DNA of 64,000 nucleotides from Micavibrio sp. UBA6212 (GTDB lineage Bacteria; Pseudomonadota; Alphaproteobacteria; Micavibrionales; Micavibrionaceae), in contig DISK01000015.1 of NCBI GenBank assembly GCA_002421905.1, positions 1 to 64,000 on the forward strand, read 5' to 3'. Shown here one piece after another: positions 16,521 through 23,795 of this stretch; the stretch's first letter is position 1, and the number at the start of each line of letters is the position of its first letter. Below the pieces are notes generated by a model that was not told where the DNA came from, made no database searches, and saw only the letters and a list, made by a program, of their open reading frames with translations. The position numbers and the translations under genes are program-made.

Positions 16521-18044
16521 ATGTTCCAGTCGCTGACTGATAAACTAGGTGGTGTATTCGATAAGCTTCGCGGCAAGGGCAGCCTTTCCGAGGAAGATGT
16601 TAATCTGGCTCTGCGCGAAATTCGCGTGGCTTTGCTGGAAGCCGACGTCGCCCTGTCTGTCGTTAAGGATTTCGTTGAGCGCATTCGGGAACAGGCCGTT
16701 GGTCAGGATGTTATCAAATCCGTATCCCCTGCCCAACAAGTTGTCAAAATTGTCCATGATGAAATGGTCAATTTGCTTGGCGCAGAAAACAACGATCTCA
16801 AAACCGATGGAATACCTCCTGTTATTTATTTGATGGTGGGTTTGCAAGGGTCTGGTAAAACAACCTCGACCGCCAAGATTTCAAAGTTCCTGACCGATAA
16901 ACGTCGCAAAAAAGTTCTGATGGCGTCCCTTGATACTTACCGCCCTGCGGCGCAAGATCAATTGGCACAGTTGGGAACACAAACCGGAATCGCCACCCTG
17001 CCCGTCGTGGCTGGTGAAAATCCTATCCAGATTACCGAACGCGCCATCAAAGCCGCCAAGCTTGAAGGGTATGACATTCTGATGCTTGATACCGCCGGAC
17101 GATTGGCGATCAACGAAGAATTGATGAACGAAGTTGTTCAAATCCGTGATTTGGCACGCCCGACAGAAACCCTGTTGGTGGTTGATGCCATGACCGGACA
17201 AGACGCGGTTAACACCGCCAAGGCTTTTGACGAAAAGATCGGGATTACCGGTTTGATGTTAACCCGTGTTGACGGAGATGCGCGTGGTGGTGCGGCCATG
17301 TCAATGCGTGCCGTCACCGGCAAGCCGATCAAATTGCTGGGGATTGGCGAAAAATGGGATGCGTTGGAACCTTTCCATGCCGACCGAATTGCAGGACGCA
17401 TTCTGGGCATGGGAGATGTCGTATCACTGGTGGAAAAAGCGGTTGAGACGATCAACCAAGCCGAAGCCGAAGATATGGCCAAGCGTTTCCAAGACGGAAA
17501 ATTTGACCTGAATGACATGCTGTCCCAATTCCGCCAAATGAAAAAAATGGGGGGCATTGGTTCCTTGATGAAAATGCTGCCCGGTTTGGGACGTTACGCC
17601 AACCAGATTGATGAGGCCAATCTGGACAGTTCTGTGATGAAGCATCAAGAAGCCATTATTTTGTCGATGACAAAAAAAGAACGTGCCTCCCCGAACATTC
17701 TAAACGCTTCGCGCCGCAAGCGCATTGCCGCAGGATCGGGATTGAGTGTTCAGGATGTCAATCGCGTCATCAAGCAATATGAGCAAATGGAACAGATGAT
17801 GCGCCGGATGAAAAAAATGGGCGTATCAGGCATGTTGGGCGCAATGAAAGGATTTATGGGCAAGGACGATCAGGAAAGACTGACTGCTTTGCAACAAGAA
17901 TCCGGAAGCGCTCCGGGACTTTCTCTCTCTGGCCCTATGGCCGGAATGGGACAACGGAACATGCTGGGACTCCCTGGCCTTGGCGGGCAAATGGGTGGTT
18001 TCGGTCATGGCGGAACAAAGAAGAACCGCAAGAAGAAAAGATAG
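16521..18044 (+). CDS. ffh: Signal recognition particle protein Ffh
   Basis: 507 aa. GTPase that, with SRP RNA, binds signal sequences of membrane proteins and delivers them to FtsY. N domain about 1-90; G domain with VGLQGSGKTTSTAKI (P-loop), DTYRPAAQDQL, DTAGRLAINEELM and TRVDGDARGG. The Met-rich M domain (about 330-460) contains MKKMGGIGSLMKMLPG and SRRKRIAAGSGLSVQDVN, the RNA-binding part. The tail is Gly/Met-rich and ends in a run of basic residues, longer than in E. coli (453 aa) but usual in alphaproteobacteria. rpsP, rimM and trmD follow. Confidence 0.98.
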   Translation: MFQSLTDKLGGVFDKLRGKGSLSEEDVNLALREIRVALLEADVALSVVKDFVERIREQAVGQDVIKSVSPAQQVVKIVHDEMVNLLGAENNDLKTDGIPPVIYLMVGLQGSGKTTSTAKISKFLTDKRRKKVLMASLDTYRPAAQDQLAQLGTQTGIATLPVVAGENPIQITERAIKAAKLEGYDILMLDTAGRLAINEELMNEVVQIRDLARPTETLLVVDAMTGQDAVNTAKAFDEKIGITGLMLTRVDGDARGGAAMSMRAVTGKPIKLLGIGEKWDALEPFHADRIAGRILGMGDVVSLVEKAVETINQAEAEDMAKRFQDGKFDLNDMLSQFRQMKKMGGIGSLMKMLPGLGRYANQIDEANLDSSVMKHQEAIILSMTKKERASPNILNASRRKRIAAGSGLSVQDVNRVIKQYEQMEQMMRRMKKMGVSGMLGAMKGFMGKDDQERLTALQQESGSAPGLSLSGPMAGMGQRNMLGLPGLGGQMGGFGHGGTKKNRKKKR

Positions 18045-18094
18045 TAAAAAGTATTTTTAAGAATCAGGCAATTTGTTGAAAGGAGAATATTAAC

Positions 18095-18535
18095 ATGGCA
18101 CTGAAACTAAGACTGGCTCGTCACGGCCGTAAAAAAGCACCTGTTTATGCAATCGTTGTTGCTGACAGCCGCGCACCTCGTGATGGTAACTACATCGAAA
18201 AAGTCGGTGTATATGACCCACGCCAACCAAAAGATAGCGCACAACGCGTTGTTCTGAATGGTGAGCGTATTGCACACTGGTTGGGTATCGGCGCACAGCC
18301 TTCCGACCGTGTATCATACTTCCTCGGTAAAGCTGGTTTGGCTCCTATGCCGACCCAGAAAAACAGCGTGGAAAAATCAAAACCAAAAGCCAAAGCACAA
18401 GAACGCTTGAAAGAAAAAACCAGTAAAGAAGAAGCAGCGAAAGCTGCTGCTGCTGAAGCTGCTGCGGCTCCTGCGGTTGAAACACCAGTTGAAGCCCCTG
18501 CTGAGGCTGCCGCTGAAGCACCTGCTGCAGAATAA
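18095..18535 (+). CDS. rpsP: 30S ribosomal protein S16 with Ala/Glu-rich tail
   Basis: 146 aa; the S16 fold occupies only the first 80 or so (LKLRLARHGRKKAPVYAIVV, SRAPRDGNYIEKVGVYDP, LNGERIAHWLGIGAQPSDRV). The remaining about 60 residues are Lys-rich, then almost pure Ala/Glu/Pro. Such tails occur in many alphaproteobacterial S16 proteins and are probably disordered. An AAAGGAG site precedes the ATG. The gene follows ffh by 50 nt and is closed by a strong terminator at 18549-18587. Confidence 0.97.
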   Translation: MALKLRLARHGRKKAPVYAIVVADSRAPRDGNYIEKVGVYDPRQPKDSAQRVVLNGERIAHWLGIGAQPSDRVSYFLGKAGLAPMPTQKNSVEKSKPKAKAQERLKEKTSKEEAAKAAAAEAAAAPAVETPVEAPAEAAAEAPAAE

Positions 18536-18548
18536 TCTACCGAATATG

Positions 18549-18587
18549 CACTTCCCCCTTTTTCGTTTATGGGGGAAGTGTTTTTTT
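18549..18587 (+). terminator. Strong intrinsic terminator after rpsP
   Basis: CACTTCCCCC (18549-18558) pairs with GGGGGAAGTG (18571-18580) and is followed by seven T residues. It stands between rpsP and rimM, so much ffh-rpsP transcription should stop before rimM-trmD, lowering modification-enzyme synthesis relative to S16. Confidence 0.9.
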
Positions 18588-18598
18588 ATTTAAGAAAT

Positions 18599-19111
18599 AT
18601 GATGAACATGTCTTCCAAGAAAATCCTTGTTGCCAAAATTCTGACCGCCCACGGTGTGCGCGGTTTTGTCAAGCTCCGCACCTTTCTTGAAGAGTCCGCA
18701 GACATTGAAGGCTATACCCCTTGTGACCAAAAAGGTCATGGCTATAAGATTACCCTAAAGAACCCTGTCAAAGGTGACTGGGTGGCTTCCATAGATGGTA
18801 TTACCGACCGTAACGATGCCGAAAAATTACGCGGTTTCGAATTATTTATTGATCGTGACCAGCTCCCCGAAACAGATGATGGCGAAATTTATATTGAAGA
18901 TCTGGTTGGTTTGACTTGCATTGATAAGCAAGGAACCAATTTAGGTAAGATTATAGATTTCCAAAATTTTGGGGCTGGTGATTTGATCGAGATCCAGCCT
19001 GCCACAGGTGGTAAAACATATTATTTGCCGATGGTTGAACCCTATGTCGGGGAGTTTGATCTGGAAAAAGGCACAATACTCATTGAACCCGCCGAAGAGT
19101 TTATGGCTTAA
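18599..19111 (+). CDS. rimM: 16S rRNA processing/ribosome maturation factor RimM
   Basis: About 170 aa. RimM binds S19 and helps mature the 30S head. N-terminal VAKILTAHGVRGFVKLRTF (RimM barrel), then RGFELFIDRDQLPE and the PRC-barrel DLVGLTCIDKQGTNLGKI, with YLPMVEPYV near the end. Three closely spaced ATGs (18599, 18602, 18608) could each be the start; the longer frame from 18569 begins inside the rpsP terminator stem and is rejected. The ribosome-binding site is weak. trmD follows after 8 nt. Confidence 0.94.
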   Translation: MMNMSSKKILVAKILTAHGVRGFVKLRTFLEESADIEGYTPCDQKGHGYKITLKNPVKGDWVASIDGITDRNDAEKLRGFELFIDRDQLPETDDGEIYIEDLVGLTCIDKQGTNLGKIIDFQNFGAGDLIEIQPATGGKTYYLPMVEPYVGEFDLEKGTILIEPAEEFMA

Positions 19112-19119
19112 TCAGTTCT

Positions 19120-19806
19120 ATGAAATTTCAAATCCTCACTCTTTTTCCTGAATTGTTCCCCGGCCCGTTGGGGCATTCGATTACCGGACGCGCCTTAAAC
19201 AATAATCTGTGGTCGCTGAATGCGATCAATATCCGCGACTTTGCAACCGACAAACACAAGACCGTCGATGATGTGCCTTTTGGTGGAGGAGCAGGTATGG
19301 TGATGAAACCGGATGTGATTGAACGGGCTTTGCTTTCTTTTCCTGAACAGGGCCGCCGGATTTATATGAGCCCGCGCGGAACTCCCCTCACCCAGAATCT
19401 GGTCAAAGAGCTATCAAAAGAGCCAACCCTCACGATTCTATGCGGACGCTATGAAGGTGTCGATCAACGTGTTCTCGATGCATATGGTTTTGAAGAAATT
19501 TCAATTGGAGACTATGTCCTCACAGGGGGGGAAATGGCTGCCCATATTCTGATGGACGCCACGGTGCGCTTGATCCCCGATGTTTTGGGGAATGAAACCA
19601 CAACGGATGAAGAAAGCTTTTCAAACGGCCTGTTGGAATATCCGCATTATACCAGACCCGCAAATTGGACAGACGCATCAGGGAAAGACCACCCCGTCCC
19701 TGAAATTCTGACCAGTGGTCATCATGGCAAAATAGACAAGTGGCGGCAGGATCAGTCTTTGGAACTAACCCGCAAACGCCGTCCAGACCTGCTTTCGGAT
19801 AAATAA
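19120..19806 (+). CDS. trmD: tRNA (guanine-N1)-methyltransferase
   Basis: 228 aa. TrmD methylates G37 of tRNAs and prevents +1 frameshifting. SPOUT-fold motifs: LTLFPELFPGPLGHSITGRAL, DDVPFGGGAGMVMKPDV, LCGRYEGVDQRV and SIGDYVLTGGEMAAHILMDA, the trefoil-knot SAM site. Organisation rpsP-rimM-trmD-rplS is the classic bacterial order, but here a small minus-strand gene separates trmD and rplS. The stop is 3 nt from that convergent gene's stop. Confidence 0.98.
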   Translation: MKFQILTLFPELFPGPLGHSITGRALNNNLWSLNAINIRDFATDKHKTVDDVPFGGGAGMVMKPDVIERALLSFPEQGRRIYMSPRGTPLTQNLVKELSKEPTLTILCGRYEGVDQRVLDAYGFEEISIGDYVLTGGEMAAHILMDATVRLIPDVLGNETTTDEESFSNGLLEYPHYTRPANWTDASGKDHPVPEILTSGHHGKIDKWRQDQSLELTRKRRPDLLSDK

Positions 19807-19809
19807 TCT

Positions 19810-19977
19810 TTATTGAGGGGGAACAGGTTTTCGGGTTTCGCGCGATGGATCGGGTAGTTTTCTTGTCTGATTGAGAATCTCGTAAGAATCATCCGATTGG
19901 GGACGAGGCACGTTGGGCGATGTATCCCCCTTGGCTTTCTCGCCAAAAAGTTCAGTAAAAACAGAGTCATCTGCCAT
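19810..19977 (-). CDS. Small hypothetical protein, 55 aa
   Basis: A 55-codon frame starting MADDSVFTELFGEKAKGD with an excellent AAGGAGG site 6 nt before the ATG, which is the main evidence that it is real. The product is polar, Pro-rich in its second half (NVPRPQ to RKPVPPQ), without signal or membrane segment. Not recognised. It interrupts the usual trmD-rplS order, convergent to trmD and divergent from rplS. Confidence 0.65.
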   Translation of the reverse strand: MADDSVFTELFGEKAKGDTSPNVPRPQSDDSYEILNQTRKLPDPSRETRKPVPPQ

Positions 19978-20046
19978 TTTGTCCTCCTTTTTATCGTTTT
20001 CTGGAAAAACCTTACACAAATCCCCCTGCTCTTCCAATAAAATACT

Positions 20047-20076
20047 TGAAATCCTTTGATAAATCGGGGTATAAAC
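20047..20076 (+). promoter_or_regulatory. Probable rplS promoter
   Basis: TTGAAA (20047-20052), 18-nt spacer, TATAAA (20071-20076). Both hexamers are near consensus. The expected start lies near 20083, giving a leader of about 70 nt that contains a short hairpin (AACCC 20114-20118 / GGGTT 20126-20130) before the ATAGGAG ribosome-binding site. This independent promoter fits the insertion of the minus-strand gene between trmD and rplS. Confidence 0.65.
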
Positions 20077-20154
20077 CGCCTACCTTTAAAAAGATAAGTG
20101 AGCCGCCGGGGGCAACCCTGATTACGGGTTCAGATGATAAATAGGAGCTAAATA

Positions 20155-20541
20155 ATGAATATACTTCAAAAATTTGAAGCCTCTCAGGTTGCGAAACTTC
20201 TTGAGAACAAGACAATCCCAGATTTCTCTTCCGGGGATACCGTTAAGGTCAACGTTCGTATCGTTGAAGGTACGCGTGAACGTATTCAGGCTTATGAAGG
20301 CGTGTGTATCGCTCGTGGCGGTCATGGGATCAATGCCAGCTTTACCGTTCGTAAAATCAGCCATGGCGAAGGCGTGGAACGTGTGTTCCCTCTGTTGTCA
20401 CCTCGCATTGAAAGCATCGAAGTTGTTCGTCGCGGCTCTGTCCGTCGTGCAAAACTTTACTATCTTCGTAACTTGCGCGGTAAAAAAGCCCGTATTACAG
20501 AAGACAAAAACTACAAAGCTCCAACAGGTTCTGAAGAATAG
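20155..20541 (+). CDS. rplS: 50S ribosomal protein L19
   Basis: 128 aa, normal length. L19 sits at the 30S-50S interface. Typical blocks: IPDFSSGDTVKVNVRIVEGTRERIQAYEGVCIARGGHG, SFTVRKISHGEGVERVFPL and VVRRGSVRRAKLYYLRNLRGKKARI. A TAGGAG site precedes the ATG. It has its own promoter and an intrinsic terminator 21 nt after the stop. Confidence 0.98.
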   Translation: MNILQKFEASQVAKLLENKTIPDFSSGDTVKVNVRIVEGTRERIQAYEGVCIARGGHGINASFTVRKISHGEGVERVFPLLSPRIESIEVVRRGSVRRAKLYYLRNLRGKKARITEDKNYKAPTGSEE

Positions 20542-20561
20542 TTTTTCTGGATTTCATACAC

Positions 20562-20586
20562 AAAACCGGCCACTGGCCGGTTTTTT
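20562..20586 (+). terminator. Intrinsic terminator after rplS
   Basis: AAAACCGGCC (20562-20571) pairs with GGCCGGTTTT (20575-20584) around a 3-nt loop and runs into six T residues. Confidence 0.92.
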
Positions 20587-20606
20587 ATTTGGATTGATGA
20601 CTATCG

Positions 20607-20888
20607 CTAATTCACAATCACCAAGCGGGTTGTGAGCTCCAGTGACGAGCCGTCAATGCGGATAGCCGATAGAATAACATCCTTGTTTTCGGCAAAGGAT
20701 TGCATCAATTCTTCGGGAACCTGTCCGACCTGATGCAATTTACCCTGTAAAAGGACTTCGACCAATCCATTATGGCGATCAAAAAGCACGGTTTCCGACC
20801 TGACGAAGTTCGGGTCATCGAACAGAATGGCCGCACATCCGGATTCCATTACCATGAAGTCACTTGATATATCGAATATTGTAAGCAT
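20607..20888 (-). CDS. Small hypothetical protein, 93 aa
   Basis: 93 aa, not recognised. A near-perfect AGGAGG site 5-6 nt before the ATG supports it. The product is acidic and soluble-looking (SGCAAILFDDPNFVRSETVLF, LVEVLLQGKLHQVGQVP), probably a small beta-rich cytoplasmic protein. The leader can form a 6-bp stem (CTCGTG/CACGAG, 20900-20905 with 20940-20945) directly before the ribosome-binding site. It is the last of four small minus-strand genes. Confidence 0.7.
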   Translation of the reverse strand: MLTIFDISSDFMVMESGCAAILFDDPNFVRSETVLFDRHNGLVEVLLQGKLHQVGQVPEELMQSFAENKDVILSAIRIDGSSLELTTRLVIVN

Positions 20889-21002
20889 AACTGCCTCCTC
20901 TCGTGCAGCGCATCAATTTTTGCATCGCACACGAGGATTGTAACAAACGGGTCTTAATTCCGTATTACGAAAAGATAAAATTTGATCTATTTGCAGAAAG
21001 GT

Positions 21003-21377
21003 TCAAGACCCCATTGCATAAATGATGGTTTTTCCACCCGCAGAAACGATGCATTCATCTTGTGTGATAACAAAATCGCCATCCTCTTTGAAGCGATATG
21101 TTCCCCTTTTGCCCTTGGGATAGAGTGCAACCCCTTCATTTTCCGGCGCAAAAATATTGGTTCCAAGCCCAAATTGGACAATCAGCCGTTTCTGGGGGTC
21201 AACAACCTTCGCCCCTTTCAAGCCATCTTCCAAAGTTTCAACACAAACAGCCTTGTCTTTGGAAACGGTTACGGCATCTTTTGGCACATTGTAGGCTCCA
21301 ATCGCAGAATCACATCCGGAAAGGACTGTGCTTCCCGCTGCTAAAAACGCTATTCCCAATAATCCTGCTTTGTTCAT
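21003..21377 (-). CDS. Small lipoprotein of unknown function
   Basis: 124 aa. A lipoprotein signal (MNKAGLLGIAFLAAGSTVLSGC) ends in the lipobox LSGC; Cys22 would be lipidated. The mature part is about 100 residues with two further Cys (VCVETL, DECIVSAGG), perhaps a disulfide. Not recognised as a known family. The start is the ATG at 21377, preceded by a GAGAGG site; that site is buried in a perfect 9-bp hairpin at 21383-21409. Confidence 0.75.
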   Translation of the reverse strand: MNKAGLLGIAFLAAGSTVLSGCDSAIGAYNVPKDAVTVSKDKAVCVETLEDGLKGAKVVDPQKRLIVQFGLGTNIFAPENEGVALYPKGKRGTYRFKEDGDFVITQDECIVSAGGKTIIYAMGS

Positions 21378-21382
21378 GATGA

Positions 21383-21409
21383 AGCCTCTCAACTATAAAG
21401 TGAGAGGCT
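21383..21409 (-). promoter_or_regulatory. RBS-sequestering hairpin before the small lipoprotein
   Basis: On the mRNA strand AGCCUCUCA (21409-21401) pairs perfectly with UGAGAGGCU (21391-21383) across a 9-nt loop. The right arm contains the GAGAGG ribosome-binding site and ends 5 nt before the AUG. The geometry is the same as at amn. Confidence 0.6.
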
Positions 21410-21453
21410 AGATAGGTTATTCTTATTAAAAAATCAAGAGCTGGTTTATATTT

Positions 21454-21744
21454 TTATCGTTTTGGACCAAGAACGGGCCCAATTCCGGGAGCCTTACAGG
21501 CAACTTGATCGGCGGAATAGGTTGACACGGTAAAATTTCCAGCAGACTGGCCATTCCCTTTAGGCAGGATGGCTTCACCTTCATAATCCTGACCGGGGCG
21601 CGCGCCAAATATCTTGTTAACAAAGCTTTTGGAGACATCTTCCATATTCTGTCCAAACATCACAGCGTTACCGGTTTTGGCCTCTAAGATTGCTGCGGTT
21701 CCAGCTTTGGCGTCAAATTCGCATGTTAAATCCGGTGCTGGCAT
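21454..21744 (-). CDS. Small hypothetical protein, 96 aa
   Basis: 96 aa, not recognised. A GAAGAGG site lies 7 nt before the ATG. No signal peptide is visible; the start MPAPDLTCEFDAKAGTAAI leads straight into a folded-looking sequence with a second Cys (QVACKAPG) near the end. It stands between two exported proteins, so it might be a mis-called secreted protein, but no upstream start with a signal is seen. Confidence 0.65.
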   Translation of the reverse strand: MPAPDLTCEFDAKAGTAAILEAKTGNAVMFGQNMEDVSKSFVNKIFGARPGQDYEGEAILPKGNGQSAGNFTVSTYSADQVACKAPGIGPVLGPKR

Positions 21745-21787
21745 ATCAAACCTCTTCTCTAAACACTGACTTGTAATAGAGATTGTG

Positions 21788-21800
21788 AACCTTAAAGGTT
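21788..21800. repeat. 13-nt palindrome AACCTTAAAGGTT
   Basis: A perfect inverted repeat (AACCTT-a-AAGGTT) 44 nt upstream of the 96-aa gene and 17 nt downstream of the exported 160-aa gene. It may be an operator; there is no T-run to suggest termination. Confidence 0.35.
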
Positions 21801-21816
21801 AAAAATATGGAAATAA

Positions 21817-22299
21817 TTATCGTTCCAAATCCCCATAGATCGGGGCGGATAATTTGGAACTCACCATCTCGCCACCTTCCGGAGGCCGATAGGCAAAATG
21901 CAGGGTGCATGTCCCGTCCGGCTCACTCACACGTAGGATTGCCAGTGGCCCTGCCCCTTCCATTACCTCACCCTGTCCGTAGTGAGTATAAGCGTATAGA
22001 TCTTGCTGCTGTTTTTTATTGGAACTTTGGCCAAAGATTGATCTCGGTGCAACCGCCAGAACATCATAATCCAGACCGCTGAGCTCGCCACGCAAACCAG
22101 ATAAAGACTCTTGTCCTTTGGGATAAATCACCACGAACATGACGTCGCCGCGCTTTTCGCCAAAGTCGTAGCCACCCCCTACGCAAGCTGTTGTAAATGA
22201 GTTCTTCACCGTTACGGAATTATCCAGAGAGACATACGCCACAGAGCCGATTGCCACGGCAGAAAGCGCATTTACCACATGATTGAATTTTAACTTCAT
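21817..22299 (-). CDS. Exported hypothetical protein, 160 aa
   Basis: 160 aa, not recognised. The N-terminus (MKLKFNHVVNALSAVAIGSVAYVSLDN) is basic then hydrophobic, a signal peptide or single anchor, so most of the protein is periplasmic. The mature part has two Cys (TTACVGGG, DGTCTLHF) and ends in a Pro/Gly-rich segment. It is the first gene of the four-gene minus-strand run and is divergent from leuC. Confidence 0.7.
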   Translation of the reverse strand: MKLKFNHVVNALSAVAIGSVAYVSLDNSVTVKNSFTTACVGGGYDFGEKRGDVMFVVIYPKGQESLSGLRGELSGLDYDVLAVAPRSIFGQSSNKKQQQDLYAYTHYGQGEVMEGAGPLAILRVSEPDGTCTLHFAYRPPEGGEMVSSKLSAPIYGDLER

Positions 22300-22360
22300 G
22301 CCTTAACTTGCATAAGTTACCATAAGGTTACAATAAAAAAATATCGCCTCACGATAAAAC

Positions 22361-22390
22361 TTGAGAAATCAGAGTTTCTTTCGCTATATA
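22361..22390 (+). promoter_or_regulatory. leuC promoter, predicting a leaderless mRNA
   Basis: TTGAGA (22361-22366), 18-nt spacer, TATATA (22385-22390). The transcription start expected 6-7 nt after the -10 falls on or next to the leuC ATG at 22396. No ribosome-binding site exists upstream of that ATG (TATATATACAT), which agrees with a leaderless message. Confidence 0.55.
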
Positions 22391-22395
22391 TACAT

Positions 22396-23793
22396 ATGGC
22401 AAAAACATTATTCGAAAAAATCTGGGATGCCCACGTGGTTCACAAGGCGCCCGACGGCACTTGTCTGATCTATATTGATCGGCACCTGATACATGAAGTC
22501 ACGTCCCCCCAAGCCTTTGAAGGATTGCGCATGGCGGGCCGCAAGGTTCGCAATATCGGCGCAACGCTTGCGGTGGCAGATCATAACGTCCCGACCACTG
22601 ATCGCGCCCTCGGGATTAAAGACCCCGAAAGCAAGCTGCAGATCGAAACTCTGGAGCAAAATGTCGAAGAGTTTGGCATTACCTATTTTGGTATGTCCGA
22701 CAAACGTCAGGGCATCGTCCATATTATCGGCCCCGAGCAGGGGTTCACTCAGCCCGGCATGACAATTGTCTGCGGCGACAGCCACACATCCACGCATGGC
22801 GCTTTTGGTGCTTTGGCATTCGGCATTGGAACATCCGAAGTCGAACATGTTCTGGCAACACAAACCCTTATTCAAAAACCCGCCAAGACGATGCGGATTA
22901 CTGTTGAGGGTGATCTGCATGACTGCGTGACGGCCAAAGATATTGTTCTGCACATTATTGGTTTGATTGGAACCGCAGGTGGCACCGGATATGTGATTGA
23001 ATATGCAGGTTCTGCGATCCGGAATCTGTCGATGGAAGGTCGCATGACCATTTGCAATATGTCGATTGAGGCCGGAGCCCGCGCCGGATTGATCGCCCCT
23101 GACCAGACAACCTTCGAATATATCAAGGGTCGCCCGATGGCTCCGCAAGGAGACGACTGGGATAGGGCCGTCACGTGGTGGGACTCCCTGCCGACCGACG
23201 ACGGCGCACTCTTTGACAAGGAAATCCATATTGATGCCAATGATATCGCGCCTAGCGTGACATGGGGAACCTCCCCACAAGATGTTTTGCCGATCACAGG
23301 TGTTGTTCCTGATCCGGAGAACGAAAGCGACCCAAATAAAAAGGCCGCGATGATCCGCGCGCTTGATTATATGGGGCTCACCGCCGGAACAAAATTGACC
23401 GATGTCATGATTGATAAAGTCTTTATCGGGTCTTGCACCAATGGGCGCATTGAAGACTTGCGTGCGGCCTCAAAAATCGTTTTGGGTAAAAAAGTTGCGG
23501 CGCATGTTCAGGCGATGATTGTCCCCGGTTCAGGTCTGGTTAAAGAACAGGCCGAACGCGAAAGTCTGGATAAAATATTTTTGGATGCCGGATTTGAATG
23601 GCGCGAACCCGGATGCTCGCTCTGCCTTGGTATGAACGAAGACCGTTTGAATGCCGGCGAGCGGTGCGCCTCGACATCCAACCGCAACTTTGAAGGTCGT
23701 CAAGGTCGTGGAAGCCGTACACACCTTCTCTCCCCTGCTATGGCTGCTGCTGCGGCGATCACAGGAAAACTCACAGACATAAGAAAGTTATAA
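22396..23793 (+). CDS. leuC: 3-isopropylmalate dehydratase, large subunit
   Basis: 465 aa, normal length. With LeuD it isomerises 2-isopropylmalate to 3-isopropylmalate in leucine synthesis. Aconitase-family features: LIYIDRHLIHEVTSPQAFEGL, VCGDSHTSTHGAFGALAFGIGTSEVEHV, and 4Fe-4S cysteines in FIGSCTNGRIEDL and PGCSLCLGMNED. It starts on an ATG with no ribosome-binding site, just after a good promoter. The partner leuD is not next to it; a gene of unknown function lies between. Confidence 0.98.
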   Translation: MAKTLFEKIWDAHVVHKAPDGTCLIYIDRHLIHEVTSPQAFEGLRMAGRKVRNIGATLAVADHNVPTTDRALGIKDPESKLQIETLEQNVEEFGITYFGMSDKRQGIVHIIGPEQGFTQPGMTIVCGDSHTSTHGAFGALAFGIGTSEVEHVLATQTLIQKPAKTMRITVEGDLHDCVTAKDIVLHIIGLIGTAGGTGYVIEYAGSAIRNLSMEGRMTICNMSIEAGARAGLIAPDQTTFEYIKGRPMAPQGDDWDRAVTWWDSLPTDDGALFDKEIHIDANDIAPSVTWGTSPQDVLPITGVVPDPENESDPNKKAAMIRALDYMGLTAGTKLTDVMIDKVFIGSCTNGRIEDLRAASKIVLGKKVAAHVQAMIVPGSGLVKEQAERESLDKIFLDAGFEWREPGCSLCLGMNEDRLNAGERCASTSNRNFEGRQGRGSRTHLLSPAMAAAAAITGKLTDIRKL

Positions 23794-23795
23794 AA

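Noticed and set aside
18569..18598. Upstream start for rimM
   Set aside because: It begins inside the stem-loop of the rpsP terminator; the family start fits the ATGs at 18599-18608.
19752..19970. Alternative minus-strand frame overlapping the 55-aa gene
   Set aside because: Overlaps trmD and lacks a ribosome-binding site, whereas the 55-aa frame has a near-perfect one.
22304..22319. Small dyad TAACTT/AAGTTA before the exported 160-aa gene
   Set aside because: Only 6 bp and AT-rich; expected by chance in such a leader, though it lies near the ribosome-binding site.
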